DNA of 64,000 bases from Nitrososphaerota archaeon (GCA_013288545.1 JABDBR010000003.1:1-64000); one strand, 5' to 3'. Counted from the stretch's first letter, positions 1 through 9,129 are shown. Translations and numbers: made by a program. Notes: generated by a model from the letters alone, not told the origin.

Positions 1-755
1 TTACATCCACTGGCCTTCGAGGAATAATTGCAGATATGCTCAAAAACAAGATGTTCGATGTTGTCATTACCACATGCGGAGCCCTTGATCATGACATAGC
101 AAGATATTTTTCAAATTATTTGGAAGGATCATTTACTCTAGATGATTCAGAACTTTTAGAACAAAATGTTCACAGATTGGGAAATGTGCTTGTTCCCATG
201 GAAAGCTATGGGCCCATAATTGAAGAAAAGATGCAAAAATTCTTGGAGGAGGCTTACAAATCAGGTAAAAAAGAAATGTCTACCGCAGATATTACTAGAA
301 TGATAGGTGAGCACCTAGGAGAGGGCTCGTTTTTGTATTGGGCATACAAGAACAACATACCAGTAATAGTACCAGGAATAATGGATGGCGGAGTAGGCAG
401 TCAGATCTGGCTTTTTACTCAAAAACACAATGATTTCAAACTAAATGTGGTAGCAGACAGTGATCTCTTGTCCTCTCTCATTTTTAAAGCAAAAAAATCT
501 GGCGCTTTTATGTTGGGTGGCGGAATATCAAAGCATCACACTCTATGGTGGAACCAATATAGGAATGGCCTTGATTATGCGGTCTACATCACCACAGCAC
601 AAGAATTTGATGGAAGCTTGAGTGGAGCTCTTGTCAGAGAAGCAATCTCATGGGGCAAGGTTACTCAAAATGCAAAACAAACTACAATACATGCAGAAAT
701 AACAACCATCCTACCATTTCTCTATTCTGCACTTCTTGCTAGGGTAAATAAATGA
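1..755 (+). CDS. dys: deoxyhypusine synthase, C-terminal part (cut by window edge)
   Basis: Transfers the aminobutyl group of spermidine to a lysine of translation factor aIF5A, the first step of hypusine formation. The reading frame is open from the window start (TSTGLRGIIAD precedes the first Met at 36), so the gene begins before the window. Family signatures are plain: VVITTCGALDHDIAR, the glycine-rich LGGGISKHH, the AVYITTAQEFDGSLSGA segment and the SWGK motif that carries the catalytic lysine near the C-terminus. The C-terminus looks complete. It converges on the thermosome gene with a 35 bp gap. Identification is secure; only the N-terminal third is unseen. Confidence 0.95.
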   Translation, partial: TSTGLRGIIADMLKNKMFDVVITTCGALDHDIARYFSNYLEGSFTLDDSELLEQNVHRLGNVLVPMESYGPIIEEKMQKFLEEAYKSGKKEMSTADITRMIGEHLGEGSFLYWAYKNNIPVIVPGIMDGGVGSQIWLFTQKHNDFKLNVVADSDLLSSLIFKAKKSGAFMLGGGISKHHTLWWNQYRNGLDYAVYITTAQEFDGSLSGALVREAISWGKVTQNAKQTTIHAEITTILPFLYSALLARVNK

Positions 756-790
756 TGTATGAGATATTTTAGATAGTGTAATTTTTTGAT

Positions 791-2488
791 TCAATAATAG
801 TGATGAGATGGTCGTTGCATCTTACCAAGCTTGTCAAAATGATCATGAGCTTGATTTCCTCTTGCATGAGAATGTGTTTTGCCATCACTATGAGTATGAG
901 TATACATTACAGGTTTTTTCATGACAACCTCATCTACGCGTATTAGCAATGATGCTACCTCAGCAGCTGTTTTTATTACCTGTTCCTTGACTACAAGAGG
1001 TTCAATAACATCTTGTGAATACATTTCTCGAACTTTTCTTTCAATTGCATCTACTCCATACCATGAATGAATGCGTCCGTTGTTGTGTGTAGAGTTTTTA
1101 TTTCTTAACTGAACAATGGTATCAACTACATTCATTCCAGAATTTCTTGCAATTGTTAGTGGAATTTCTTCAAACGCCTCAGCAAAATTTTGAATTACAA
1201 TCTGTTCTTTTCCTTCAATTAAGAGTGATCTTTTTCTAAGCTCATTTGCAATGATTATCTCAGTTGAACCTCCACCAGCTACTACAGATGGATGCATAAA
1301 GAAATCTTTGAGAACTGTTATAGCATCAAGTACCGTACGATGGTATTCATCAAGCATTCTCTTTGAATTTGCTCGTAATAGTATAGTTACTGATTTTGGA
1401 TTTTTGCATCCTTCTACAAATACCATTTTATCATCACCCACAAATTTTTCATAAACTTTACCTGCAAATCCCAGATGTTTTTCAGATATATTGTCAAGAT
1501 CATTCATTATTGAAGCACCAGATGCTTTCTCCAACCAATGAATATCATTTTCTTTTACTCTACGAAGTGATATTATGCCTGCCCTAGACAGGTAATTTTG
1601 AGCCGATCGATTAATTCCCTTCTGGGAAACCACAAGATTTGCGCCTGAATCGATTATCTTTTGAACTTTTCTCTTTACATCATCACTTTCTTTTAAAATG
1701 TATGCTTGCATTTCTTGTGGAGAGCTAATTACGATCTCTGCGTCAGTCTTGGTTCTCTCATCATCAAGCTCTACATTAATTAGAAGAACCTTAGAATTTT
1801 CAATCAACCTAGGCATTCCAGAATAATCTATTGTTTTATCAATGACCACTCCTTGTACCAATTCAATATCTGAAGTATTACCGGGTTTTTCTTCGATTTT
1901 GATATCATCTATTTCAACTTCCCTATTTACAAAATCTGCAATTGTACAAAATGCATCAGTTACTAGTTTTGCTATAGATTTGTTTTCACCTAACACAGAG
2001 ATTGCCTTTGTTCGCAAACATGTTTCAGCTAACTTGAGCATAACTTCTTTATTTGTATAGGTAGAAACTTTTGCAATTGATCTTACAATATCAAGGGAGT
2101 ATTCAGCTGCTTTCCTGTATCCTGCCTCAATTGTAGAAGGTGATACGCCTAAATCCAATAACTTTTCTGCCTTTTCAAGCAAAGAACCAGCTAAAATAAC
2201 TACAGATATTGTTCCGTCTCCAACCTCATTGTCAACGGAGTTTGAAGCATCTATCATTACCTTGGCAGCAGGATGTTCAACATCGATTTTACGCAACATT
2301 GTAGAACCGTTCTTTGTCAGAGTAGCCTCACCCAAAAGATCAATGTAGATTTTTTCAAATCCCCTGGGTCCAAATGAAGTTTTAATGAGATCAGCAATCA
2401 ATTTTCCAGCAAGTAAATTGTATCTTCGTGTTTCTTCCCCTACAGAGAATTGTGTACCCTCGCCAAGTAAATCTCCTGTAGAACTCAT
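791..2488 (-). CDS. divergent thermosome (group II chaperonin) subunit with His-rich tail
   Basis: 565 residues, full family length, with equatorial, intermediate and apical regions. Seen: GPRG (40-43), the nucleotide motif GDGT (90-93), VVAGGGSTE in the second equatorial half. At the position where thermosomes have TNDGAT this protein has TKNGST, so the aspartate usually credited with a role in hydrolysis is Asn60. Instead of the common GGM-repeat tail, the last 36 residues carry eight histidines (THTH, THSH, AHDH, SHH). It lies 73 bp after ureD in the same direction but has its own TATA box. The family call is certain. A nickel or urease-related role is inference from the tail and position; a general heteromeric thermosome subunit is the alternative. 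Confidence 0.9.
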   Translation of the reverse strand: MSSTGDLLGEGTQFSVGEETRRYNLLAGKLIADLIKTSFGPRGFEKIYIDLLGEATLTKNGSTMLRKIDVEHPAAKVMIDASNSVDNEVGDGTISVVILAGSLLEKAEKLLDLGVSPSTIEAGYRKAAEYSLDIVRSIAKVSTYTNKEVMLKLAETCLRTKAISVLGENKSIAKLVTDAFCTIADFVNREVEIDDIKIEEKPGNTSDIELVQGVVIDKTIDYSGMPRLIENSKVLLINVELDDERTKTDAEIVISSPQEMQAYILKESDDVKRKVQKIIDSGANLVVSQKGINRSAQNYLSRAGIISLRRVKENDIHWLEKASGASIMNDLDNISEKHLGFAGKVYEKFVGDDKMVFVEGCKNPKSVTILLRANSKRMLDEYHRTVLDAITVLKDFFMHPSVVAGGGSTEIIIANELRKRSLLIEGKEQIVIQNFAEAFEEIPLTIARNSGMNVVDTIVQLRNKNSTHNNGRIHSWYGVDAIERKVREMYSQDVIEPLVVKEQVIKTAAEVASLLIRVDEVVMKKPVMYTHTHSDGKTHSHARGNQAHDHFDKLGKMQRPSHHYY

Positions 2489-2500
2489 GCAAATGTAGAG

Positions 2501-2520
2501 TATTTAGTAATTATAAAACT
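2501..2520 (-). promoter_or_regulatory. TATA promoter of the thermosome gene
   Basis: On the minus strand TTTTATAA is centred about 25 bp before the ATG at 2488, the usual archaeal spacing for a leaderless mRNA. It shows that the chaperonin can be transcribed independently of the ureEFGD operon that ends at 2562. Confidence 0.55.
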
Positions 2521-2561
2521 TCTGATCAGCAACCTAAATTCCAAAAAATGAAAAATATGTT

Positions 2562-3467
2562 TTATGCAATATCTATTGATGAGTTGTGAATTGTAGATTC
2601 CATCGAGTGATTTTTTTGGGTAAAAGATCTAAGAATACTAGTGACATATTCTGTCAGATCCACGATTTCAGAGACAGAATCAGCGAGCATTCGTACAATA
2701 ATACCAGAATTATGCGGCAGAGTAGAGCAACTAGCCAAAAAAGATGTGTTTTGCACAGCCAAATTGATCTTGTCTGTAATCATTTCCACAGGTATTGAAC
2801 TGCCAATTATGTAAATGGTAGAAAAGACATCTTTTCCTCCAAACAGGGATTCAAGATTTATCTTGTCTTTATGACTCAGGTTCATGACATCTGTAAAGAG
2901 CATCTGGCCATTTCTATGGGCCGAAGTACGAAGAAAACAAAGATCAAAATCAAACTTTTCACCAGATGCAATACGACCTGCAGATATGATCTCTGAATAG
3001 ATTAGAACTGCATTCTCTTCAACCTCAAGATTTACTTCTTGATAAAATCTAGATGATTTGAATGGAATAATTTGATGTGGAACAAATTCTAGATAGCTTT
3101 TTTCTTGACTGCGTATGTTAATGTATTGAGAAGCATAACCACCATCCATCTTGTAAACTTTGGTTGCCGATTGAGTAGTGATTTTCGCTGTAGAGTTTTT
3201 TCCCATTACAACATCAATTTTCTGCTCATCCCCTTGTAGAATACCTCCAGAAGATGACATCATGTAGATATGAGCAAAATGCGGATAATCGGAATCTGGG
3301 TACATTGCTTTTTGAATCAAAAATGGTGCTTTTGACAATAATGATTTGATATATGTTTTAGAATCATCGTTTGCTTGAAGTTCTATTTGTATAATACCAT
3401 TTTGACCTGGCATTTTAAATTTTTTATTTACATAATTCTTGAAGATATCTGGAATTTGTGAATTCAT
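2562..3467 (-). CDS. ureD: urease accessory protein UreD (UreH)
   Basis: Scaffold on which UreF and UreG dock to deliver nickel to apo-urease. The 301 residues match the UreD family in length and pattern: SSSGGILQGDEQKIDV near residue 70, ITTQSATKVYKMDGG, and a LEFVPHQIIPFKSSRFYQE segment typical of the family. Last gene of a four-gene run ureE-F-G-D; its start overlaps the end of ureG by 4 bp (ATGA type), so translation is probably coupled. All subunits and accessory genes needed for a classical Ni urease are present in this locus. Confidence 0.95.
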   Translation of the reverse strand: MNSQIPDIFKNYVNKKFKMPGQNGIIQIELQANDDSKTYIKSLLSKAPFLIQKAMYPDSDYPHFAHIYMMSSSGGILQGDEQKIDVVMGKNSTAKITTQSATKVYKMDGGYASQYINIRSQEKSYLEFVPHQIIPFKSSRFYQEVNLEVEENAVLIYSEIISAGRIASGEKFDFDLCFLRTSAHRNGQMLFTDVMNLSHKDKINLESLFGGKDVFSTIYIIGSSIPVEMITDKINLAVQNTSFLASCSTLPHNSGIIVRMLADSVSEIVDLTEYVTSILRSFTQKNHSMESTIHNSSIDIA

Positions 3468-4180
3468 CTTTTTTGATCCTTTTTGATAATTGGTTTTTTG
3501 TCAAACAGTATTGATTTGATTATGTTTTCAGCAACATCTTCTATGCCTTCACCTGTTTGGCAATTAACAAATACGTAGGGTTTTTCTGCGCGCATTTTTT
3601 TTGCATCTCTTTTCATTATAGCAAGATCTGCACCTACATGTGCTGCAAGATCAATCTTATTGATTACAAGCAAATCACTGCTTTCTATTCCCAATCCACC
3701 TTTTCTTGGATACTTGTCTCCTCCAGCTACATCTACGATGTAGATGAAATAATCTGCAAGGGCAGGACTAAAGGTAGTCATGACATTATCACCACCACTT
3801 TCAATTATAATCAAATCAAGACTAGGATCTTTCTTTTCTATTTCATCAATAACAGCCAAATTTATTGTTGGGTCTTCGCGTATTGCAGTATGCGGACAAC
3901 CTCCAGTGGCTATTCCTATAATCATATTTTCAGGCATAACTTTTAGCTCTGTAGACAGTATTCGCTGCATTCGTTCTGCGTCTTCTTTTGATATGACATC
4001 ATTTGATATTATGCAGCATCTGTAACCTCTTTTTATCAAGATGGGTACCACCCTCTCAATCAAACGTGTTTTTCCCGATCCTACAGGCCCACCAATTCCA
4101 ACCTTTGGTATTTTCTTATTTTTTAGGGTCAAATCCATCTCCAAATTATGTGATAAACATTTTTGAGACATCATGCTCAT
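3464..4180 (-). CDS. ureG: urease accessory GTPase UreG
   Basis: GTPase that carries and delivers nickel during urease maturation. Counting from 4180, the P-loop GPVGSGKT is at residues 31-38, the nickel-binding CPH motif at 95-97, then IIIESGGDNV and the guanine-specificity NKID motif. The upstream part overlaps ureF by 35 bp and is not family-like; the Met at 4138 (MDLTLKN, 7 bp after the ureF stop) is a better start and gives the normal length of about 224 residues. No histidine-rich N-terminal tail is present, unlike many UreG/HypB proteins. Confidence 0.95.
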   Translation of the reverse strand: MSMMSQKCLSHNLEMDLTLKNKKIPKVGIGGPVGSGKTRLIERVVPILIKRGYRCCIISNDVISKEDAERMQRILSTELKVMPENMIIGIATGGCPHTAIREDPTINLAVIDEIEKKDPSLDLIIIESGGDNVMTTFSPALADYFIYIVDVAGGDKYPRKGGLGIESSDLLVINKIDLAAHVGADLAIMKRDAKKMRAEKPYVFVNCQTGEGIEDVAENIIKSILFDKKPIIKKDQKR

Positions 4181-4862
4181 GAATCATTTGAAAAATATCT
4201 GTTAGAGGTGTAAGCTGCCAAATATTGTATAATGGTTCTTTTTTAATTGTACTAGAAATTATATTTATTTTATCAGAAAGTTTTGTAAGAATTTTTTGGC
4301 CACTTATGTGATCTATTATCCCCAACTTGATTGCAGCAGCTATGACACTCTGGCTAAATGAATAAAGCATCATTCGTATCCCACTTTCTGAAGGAATTCT
4401 CAGTAGAGTCATAGCAATTCCTAGACAAACAGGATATGTTCCAACAGTTTCATTTGATTTTATTTTCATTTGAAACTCCTTTGCAATTTTAGTTTCCTTC
4501 TTGTCAAGCGTCATTTGAATTACACAATTCAATATCTGAGAGCCAGATCTGACAGATGTATTTCGTGCTTCTTTTATTAATCTCATAGAATAAAATTTGT
4601 TATCTGCCTCTACAAGCTCTTCAATATTTTCATTCTTTGCAGCATCCATGGCAATCAAGAAAATCATACAGTCACAAGTTGTGAGTTGGAATTCTATTTG
4701 TTGTTCAATAAAATTTAAAATGTCTTGTTCATTTTTTATTCTACCATGTTTTACAAGAGATTCTAGACCGTTGGACAATCCAAACATGCCAGAGGGGAAG
4801 AATGAATCGGCTAACTGCATTAAAAAAAACTCGTGATTAGTGCTCATGTAGGTATATTCCAT
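4146..4862 (-). CDS. ureF: urease accessory protein UreF
   Basis: UreF forms a complex with UreD and gates UreG's GTPase activity during nickel insertion. The N-terminal LADSFFPSGMFGLSNGLE (from about residue 16) matches the family's D-x-x-FP-x-G-x-x-x-S-x-G-L-E signature, followed by the all-helical body. The start at 4862 overlaps ureE by 26 bp; the Met at 4847 (MSTNHEF) is an alternative that shortens the overlap. The length, about 234-238, is normal. Confidence 0.93.
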   Translation of the reverse strand: MEYTYMSTNHEFFLMQLADSFFPSGMFGLSNGLESLVKHGRIKNEQDILNFIEQQIEFQLTTCDCMIFLIAMDAAKNENIEELVEADNKFYSMRLIKEARNTSVRSGSQILNCVIQMTLDKKETKIAKEFQMKIKSNETVGTYPVCLGIAMTLLRIPSESGIRMMLYSFSQSVIAAAIKLGIIDHISGQKILTKLSDKINIISSTIKKEPLYNIWQLTPLTDIFQMIHEHDVSKMFIT

Positions 4863-5349
4863 GTTGAGGTTGAAAAATCTGTTCCTCTACCTTAATCTCT
4901 ATATTATTTATGATGTGGGATAGTAGTTTCTTAAATACATCAACTTCAGAATCTGCTTGAATTGGAAAGAAAAGAACATCATCTTTTATCACAATGGGTT
5001 TGTGTCGGTTTCCTATGACATGACCCAGAGTAACTAGCCCAACTGAATTGTCATTTAATTTTCTAATTTTTATAGAAATAACTTTCTCAGGCAATTGTTC
5101 AATTATGATGAATTTTTTGAGATTAGACACGATGACATCACCATGATGTAGTCTTGTGCCAGAATCAAGAATAAGGCCTATATCTGTGCCTAGATCCGTT
5201 TTCTTTCTAATCCTACTTCTTTCTGTCTCTAGGCGTGATATTTTTAATCTCTCACAAATTTTTTGAGATTCCATTTTATTGAATTTGGCCAATAATTTTT
5301 TGTCATCAAAAATGTTTCCCAGTATGGATGTGACTGTAAGCATAATCAT
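4837..5349 (-). CDS. ureE: urease accessory metallochaperone UreE
   Basis: Dimeric nickel chaperone that loads UreG. The HVIGNRHKPIVI stretch contains the conserved interface histidine of the family, and FQPQHGIYLHEH ends the protein. The C-terminus has only a few histidines, so the long poly-His nickel store seen in some bacterial UreE proteins is absent here. First gene of the minus-strand ureEFGD operon; the ATG at 5349 directly abuts one arm of the inverted repeat in the divergent promoter. Confidence 0.9.
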   Translation of the reverse strand: MIMLTVTSILGNIFDDKKLLAKFNKMESQKICERLKISRLETERSRIRKKTDLGTDIGLILDSGTRLHHGDVIVSNLKKFIIIEQLPEKVISIKIRKLNDNSVGLVTLGHVIGNRHKPIVIKDDVLFFPIQADSEVDVFKKLLSHIINNIEIKVEEQIFQPQHGIYLHEH

Positions 5350-5434
5350 CTAAGATCATACTATGAAGTTATATTTTTTGATCTTAGTAATTTATTATAA
5401 ATAATAAATACAAGAAGCTACAATAGGTACAGAT
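5350..5434. promoter_or_regulatory. divergent ureE / ureA promoter with inverted repeat
   Basis: 86 bp separate the two urease operons. CTAAGATCA (5350-5358) and TGATCTTAG (5379-5387) form a perfect 9-bp inverted repeat with a 20-bp spacer. For ureE the arms flank the TATA-like AAATATAA on the minus strand, and the right arm also sits just upstream of the ureA TATA region (TTATTATAAATAA, about 5391-5403). A regulator bound here could control both operons. Wide-spaced repeats of this kind resemble those used by nickel regulators of the NikR type, but no regulator is identified. Confidence 0.6.
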
Positions 5435-5737
5435 ATGATGCTTACTCCTAGAGAAATTGACAAACTGTACATTTTCATGGTAGCAGAAGTTGCAAGAAAA
5501 AGAAAATCAAGAGGATTAAAACTAAATTACGTAGAAGCGCTTGCGCTCATTGCAGATCACATAGTAGAAGGAGCTAGAGATGGAAAATCTGTTTCAGATC
5601 TTATGAGTTCAGGAAGAAAAGTGTTAACAAGAGATGATGTTTTACCCGGCGTACCTGAGTTGATCAAGACAGTACAAACTGAGGCAACCTTTGAAGATGG
5701 AACTAAACTTGTTACTGTTCATGATCCCATAGTATAG
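5435..5737 (+). CDS. ureA: urease gamma subunit UreA
   Basis: Smallest structural subunit of urease. 100 residues, starting [13 protein letters not shown] and containing [23 protein letters not shown] and the [12 protein letters not shown] motif, as in bacterial UreA. It is a separate gene, not fused to UreB as in Helicobacter. One base separates its stop from the ureB start. The upstream Met at 5435 (MMLTPRE) or the second Met both fit. Confidence 0.97.
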   Translation: MMLTPREIDKLYIFMVAEVARKRKSRGLKLNYVEALALIADHIVEGARDGKSVSDLMSSGRKVLTRDDVLPGVPELIKTVQTEATFEDGTKLVTVHDPIV

Positions 5738-5738
5738 C

Positions 5739-6110
5739 ATGATCCCAGGAGAATATTTCTTAAATGACATGCCCATCATTGCAAACAAAGGTAAAAAGAC
5801 AGTAAAGGTCAAGGTCAGCAACTCTGGAGACAGGCCAATACAGGTAGGCTCACATACACATTTCTTTGAAACTAACAAGGCGCTTGTCTTTTCTCGCAAG
5901 AAGGCATATGGTCATCATTTGAACATCCCATCAGGAACATCAGTAAGATTTGAACCTGGAGATACAAAGGAGATAGAACTAACAGAATATGGAGGTCTAA
6001 AAATAGTGTATGGATTCAATGGTCTTGTTAATGGCAAACTTGCTACTAGAAAACAGATTGCACTGCAAAAAATGCGAAAAAAGGGATTCAAAGATGGTAA
6101 TCAAAAATGA
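5739..6110 (+). CDS. ureB: urease beta subunit UreB
   Basis: Structural beta subunit. MIPGEYFLN at the start and the [20 protein letters not shown] strand-loop, [16 protein letters not shown] and the [10 protein letters not shown] end are all family hallmarks. 123 residues, slightly longer than the usual 100-110 because of a basic C-terminal tail ([17 protein letters not shown]). Start overlaps nothing; its stop overlaps ureC by 4 bp (ATGA), so the three subunits are translationally coupled. Confidence 0.97.
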   Translation: MIPGEYFLNDMPIIANKGKKTVKVKVSNSGDRPIQVGSHTHFFETNKALVFSRKKAYGHHLNIPSGTSVRFEPGDTKEIELTEYGGLKIVYGFNGLVNGKLATRKQIALQKMRKKGFKDGNQK

Positions 6111-7819
6111 CATTGGTAATCCCTAGAAAACAATACGTAGATCTGTATGGTCCTACCAAGGGTGACAAAATTAGACTGGCTGATACTGATCTCATAATTG
6201 AAATCGAAAAAGATTTTCAAAATTATGGAGATGAGATAGTTTTTGGTGGCGGTAAAAGTGCTAGAGATGGAATGGGGCAAGCAAGTGGTGTCACTAGTAA
6301 AAATTCACTTGATCTAGTCATAACAAATGCAATTATCATGGATCCCGTTCTGGGAATCATAAAAGCAGACATTGGGATCAAAAATGGTCTGATATCTGGA
6401 ATAGGTAAAGCAGGTAATCCAAATGTCATGGACGGAATAGACATGATAATATCTGCAAATACTGAGGTGATGGCAGGCGAGCACACAATATGCACTCCCG
6501 GAATAATTGATACTCACATTCACTTTATTGCTCCACAACAAGCAATAGATGCAATTTGTAGTGGAACAACAACAATGATCGGAGGTGGCACTGGACCTAC
6601 CGATGGAACTAAAGCAACAACATGCACTCCAGGTCCTTGGAATATTCATAGAATGTTAGAAGCTCTTGATGAATTGCCTCTAAATTTTGGTCTACTTGGA
6701 AAAGGAAATGATTCCCTAGAGCCTGCATTATTAGAACAGATTGCTGCAGGTGCATGTGGTTTGAAACTGCACGAAGATTGGGGCACTACTCCTGCTACTA
6801 TTGATGCTGCATTACGTGTTGCAGATAAAACTGATACTCAGGTAGCTATCCACACAGACACGTTAAATGAATGTGGTTTTGTGGATGATACGATTGAAGC
6901 AATAGGCGGAAGAGCAATCCATACTTATCATACCGAAGGAGCTGGTGGTGGACATGCACCAGACATTATGAAAATAGCAGGTCACAAGAACATTCTTCCT
7001 TCATCTACAAATCCAACAAGACCATTTACAGTCAACACTCTAGATGAGCATCTAGACATGATGATGGTTTGTCATCATCTCAATTCCTCAGTAAAAGAAG
7101 ATGTAGCATTTGCAGAGTCAAGAATCAGAGGTGAGACAATAGCTGCAGAAGACGTACTGCATGATATTGGTGCCCTAAGCATGTATTCTTCAGATAGTCA
7201 AGCAATGGGTAGGGTCGGAGAAGTAAGCATCAGGGCATGGCAAACAGCTGATAAAATGAAAAAAATGTCTGGTCGCCTAGTAGAGGAAACAGGAGAAAAC
7301 GATAATCTTCGTGTAAAGAGATATCTTTCAAAACTTACCATCAATCCGGCAATAACACATGGGATATCAGATTATGTTGGTTCTCTAGGGCCAGGCAAAT
7401 TAGCTGACATTGTAATGTGGTCTCCAGAATTTTTTGGTGTAAAACCTAAACTTGTGATAAAAGGTGGATTTGTTGCCTATTCAGTTATGGGAGATCCTAA
7501 TGCATCCATTCCCACCCCAGAGCCAGTATATTATCGCCCAATGTTTGGTGCAATGGGTAAGGCCACGCATACGACATCTGTAACTTTTACTTCAAAACTA
7601 GCAATACAGAATGGTTTATCAAAAAAATTAGGTTTGAAAAAGAAATTGCTTCCAGTAAAAAATTGCAGAAATATTGGTAAGAAAAATATGCTTTACAACA
7701 ATGCAGTTCCAAAAATAGAGATTGATCCTGAAACTTACAGAGTCACAGTTGATGGAAAACTAGCTACAACAGAACCATCGCAAAAATTGTCCATGGCCAG
7801 ATTATATCATTTATTTTAG
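6107..7819 (+). CDS. ureC: urease alpha subunit UreC (catalytic)
   Basis: Hydrolyses urea to ammonia and carbamate at a di-nickel centre. All metal-site residues are visible: HIH at 137-139, the carbamylated lysine K220 in [10 protein letters not shown]249, H275 in [13 protein letters not shown], and the aspartate in [12 protein letters not shown]. The flap motif MVCHH with its cysteine is intact. 570 residues is the standard length. The stop codon overlaps the first copy of the GTTCGA palindrome. In an ammonia oxidiser this enzyme supplies ammonia for energy as well as nitrogen. Confidence 0.98.
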   Translation: MTLVIPRKQYVDLYGPTKGDKIRLADTDLIIEIEKDFQNYGDEIVFGGGKSARDGMGQASGVTSKNSLDLVITNAIIMDPVLGIIKADIGIKNGLISGIGKAGNPNVMDGIDMIISANTEVMAGEHTICTPGIIDTHIHFIAPQQAIDAICSGTTTMIGGGTGPTDGTKATTCTPGPWNIHRMLEALDELPLNFGLLGKGNDSLEPALLEQIAAGACGLKLHEDWGTTPATIDAALRVADKTDTQVAIHTDTLNECGFVDDTIEAIGGRAIHTYHTEGAGGGHAPDIMKIAGHKNILPSSTNPTRPFTVNTLDEHLDMMMVCHHLNSSVKEDVAFAESRIRGETIAAEDVLHDIGALSMYSSDSQAMGRVGEVSIRAWQTADKMKKMSGRLVEETGENDNLRVKRYLSKLTINPAITHGISDYVGSLGPGKLADIVMWSPEFFGVKPKLVIKGGFVAYSVMGDPNASIPTPEPVYYRPMFGAMGKATHTTSVTFTSKLAIQNGLSKKLGLKKKLLPVKNCRNIGKKNMLYNNAVPKIEIDPETYRVTVDGKLATTEPSQKLSMARLYHLF

Positions 7820-7833
7820 TTCGACAATCGAAA
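7819..7833. promoter_or_regulatory. GTTCGA palindrome, copy 1
   Basis: GTTCGACAATCGAAA: arms GTTCGA and TCGAA(A) around CAA. It overlaps the ureC stop codon and lies immediately before a TATA-like AT stretch (7838-7855) that serves the gene at 7873. Sixteen bases, TAGTTCGACAATCGAA, recur exactly at 10048. Confidence 0.6.
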
Positions 7834-7872
7834 ATCAATATATTTTTATATTTACTAAGTATATAGTATCAC

Positions 7873-8127
7873 ATGACTCCAGTCAAGACACGTGATGAAG
7901 TTGAAAAGGCTTCTAGAAAAATAACAGAGTCACTCTATGGCACTGAAATCCAAGATTTCAAGATAAGAGAACTCTTTACGCTTCCAGAAAAGGGTCCTCA
8001 AGACGCCTGGGATGTACAAGTGACTTTTCTATTGAATAAACTCAAACACACCGTAGATCTAGTTATTCAACAGAAAGACGGGCATGTAACCAATGCAAGA
8101 CTAATTGATACAATGGTTCCCTTATAG
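7873..8127 (+). CDS. small conserved-looking protein, function unknown
   Basis: 84 residues, soluble, mixed helix and strand, no membrane segment or cysteine. I do not recognise the family. The coding pattern is convincing and it has its own promoter: a TATA stretch (7838-7855) about 25 bp before the ATG and a GTTCGA palindrome just upstream of that. Position directly behind ureABC with a shared-type operator suggests co-regulation with nitrogen genes, which is inference. An AT-rich run with several T tracts (8139-8160) follows and may terminate transcription. Confidence 0.75.
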   Translation: MTPVKTRDEVEKASRKITESLYGTEIQDFKIRELFTLPEKGPQDAWDVQVTFLLNKLKHTVDLVIQQKDGHVTNARLIDTMVPL

Positions 8128-8251
8128 GACCATTGTCAAAAATATTTTTAATTAATTTTTCCACATTTCTTAAATATCTCTATTTATGGACAATTATCTT
8201 TGATTTTAGTTAAATACTAAGATTTTTAAAATAACATACTGTTCAAACCTC

Positions 8252-8773
8252 ATGCCTAGTCAAGGATATGGAACCATAGGACTAAAGCCTGCAATCATAT
8301 CTACACTACAAAAGTCCACGGATGAATATTATCCAGGAATGTTTCTTCCCAGTGCCTTGATAATCATGATGAATGAAATAAAACGAGAATATTACGAAGT
8401 TGGAATGCACAACATAAAGATCGACTTTTCAGGACGATACACATCATTGACAGTTAGATCAGACGTTAAAATATGGTTTGAGGAAAATTATAAGATATTA
8501 AAAGAAAAATATGAAAAAAAATACAAAGCAAATAACTTTACAAAATTTGCAAGTATCTTCATGCTCAACATATTTGAATCCAAAGCAGTCTCACAGAATA
8601 ACATTATCAAATTAAAGGAGGCAGACTTTAACTGGTTAAAATCAGAATATAGTCAAAGAAAAAAAGAATATGAGCTAAAATATGGCATAAGAACATTCGA
8701 GCAGTTTGCAGACATGTTCTTAAAGGAATTATTAGAAAGAATCAATTCCGCAAAAAAAATACTGTCATTATAA
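8252..8773 (+). CDS. hypothetical protein with internal duplication
   Basis: 173 residues. After an N-terminal part beginning MPSQGYGTIGLKP, two helical units resemble one another: residues about 72-112 (W-F-E-E-N-Y-K, EKYEKKY, F-x-K-F-A-S-I-F) and about 128-167 (W-L-K-S-E-Y-S, KEYELKY, F-E-Q-F-A-D-M-F). The unit looks like a helical hairpin used for dimerisation or DNA/protein contact. No catalytic motif seen. It stands alone between AT-rich intergenic stretches with a TATA-like sequence before it. Confidence 0.75.
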   Translation: MPSQGYGTIGLKPAIISTLQKSTDEYYPGMFLPSALIIMMNEIKREYYEVGMHNIKIDFSGRYTSLTVRSDVKIWFEENYKILKEKYEKKYKANNFTKFASIFMLNIFESKAVSQNNIIKLKEADFNWLKSEYSQRKKEYELKYGIRTFEQFADMFLKELLERINSAKKILSL

Positions 8774-8814
8774 AAATTCTGATTTTCCTAACAGGTTTGA
8801 CTAGTGTTTCACGA

Positions 8815-9129
8815 TTAGTTTGATAAGATAGCGACATTGGGAATTGTTTGTTTGCCCAATCCAGTCTTTAAGAGAAGTCTAAAGGTTAACAAAATATCTA
8901 ATTTTGTTATGTTCGGCACATCTGTCACTCCTCCTTCATGTTTTAGATCATTTATGTAATCAAATATTTCGTCCACTGTTACAGGTTCATCTGCCAATCC
9001 TAATTCTCCGTTTACTGCATTGTATGTTGCAATATGATAACTCAAGAATGATGTTTTGCTAAGGATTTCTTCAGTGTTTGTATCAAATCCAAGACTGACT
9101 CTTTCCATAGTTTTTACTAGATCTTTCAA
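8815..9129 (-). CDS. hypothetical protein
   Basis: 104 residues, predicted helical and soluble, not recognised. The middle (DEPVTVDEIFDYINDLKHEG) is acidic. Codon use is like the neighbours. It is divergent from parB across a 171 bp region. Its product could be a small regulator or partner, but nothing in the sequence decides this. Confidence 0.6.
   Translation of the reverse strand: MKDLVKTMERVSLGFDTNTEEILSKTSFLSYHIATYNAVNGELGLADEPVTVDEIFDYINDLKHEGGVTDVPNITKLDILLTFRLLLKTGLGKQTIPNVAILSN

Noticed and set aside
3557-3946. 129-codon plus-strand ORF opposite ureG
   Set aside because: Antisense shadow of a strongly conserved gene; composition rich in Y, C and F as in shadows.
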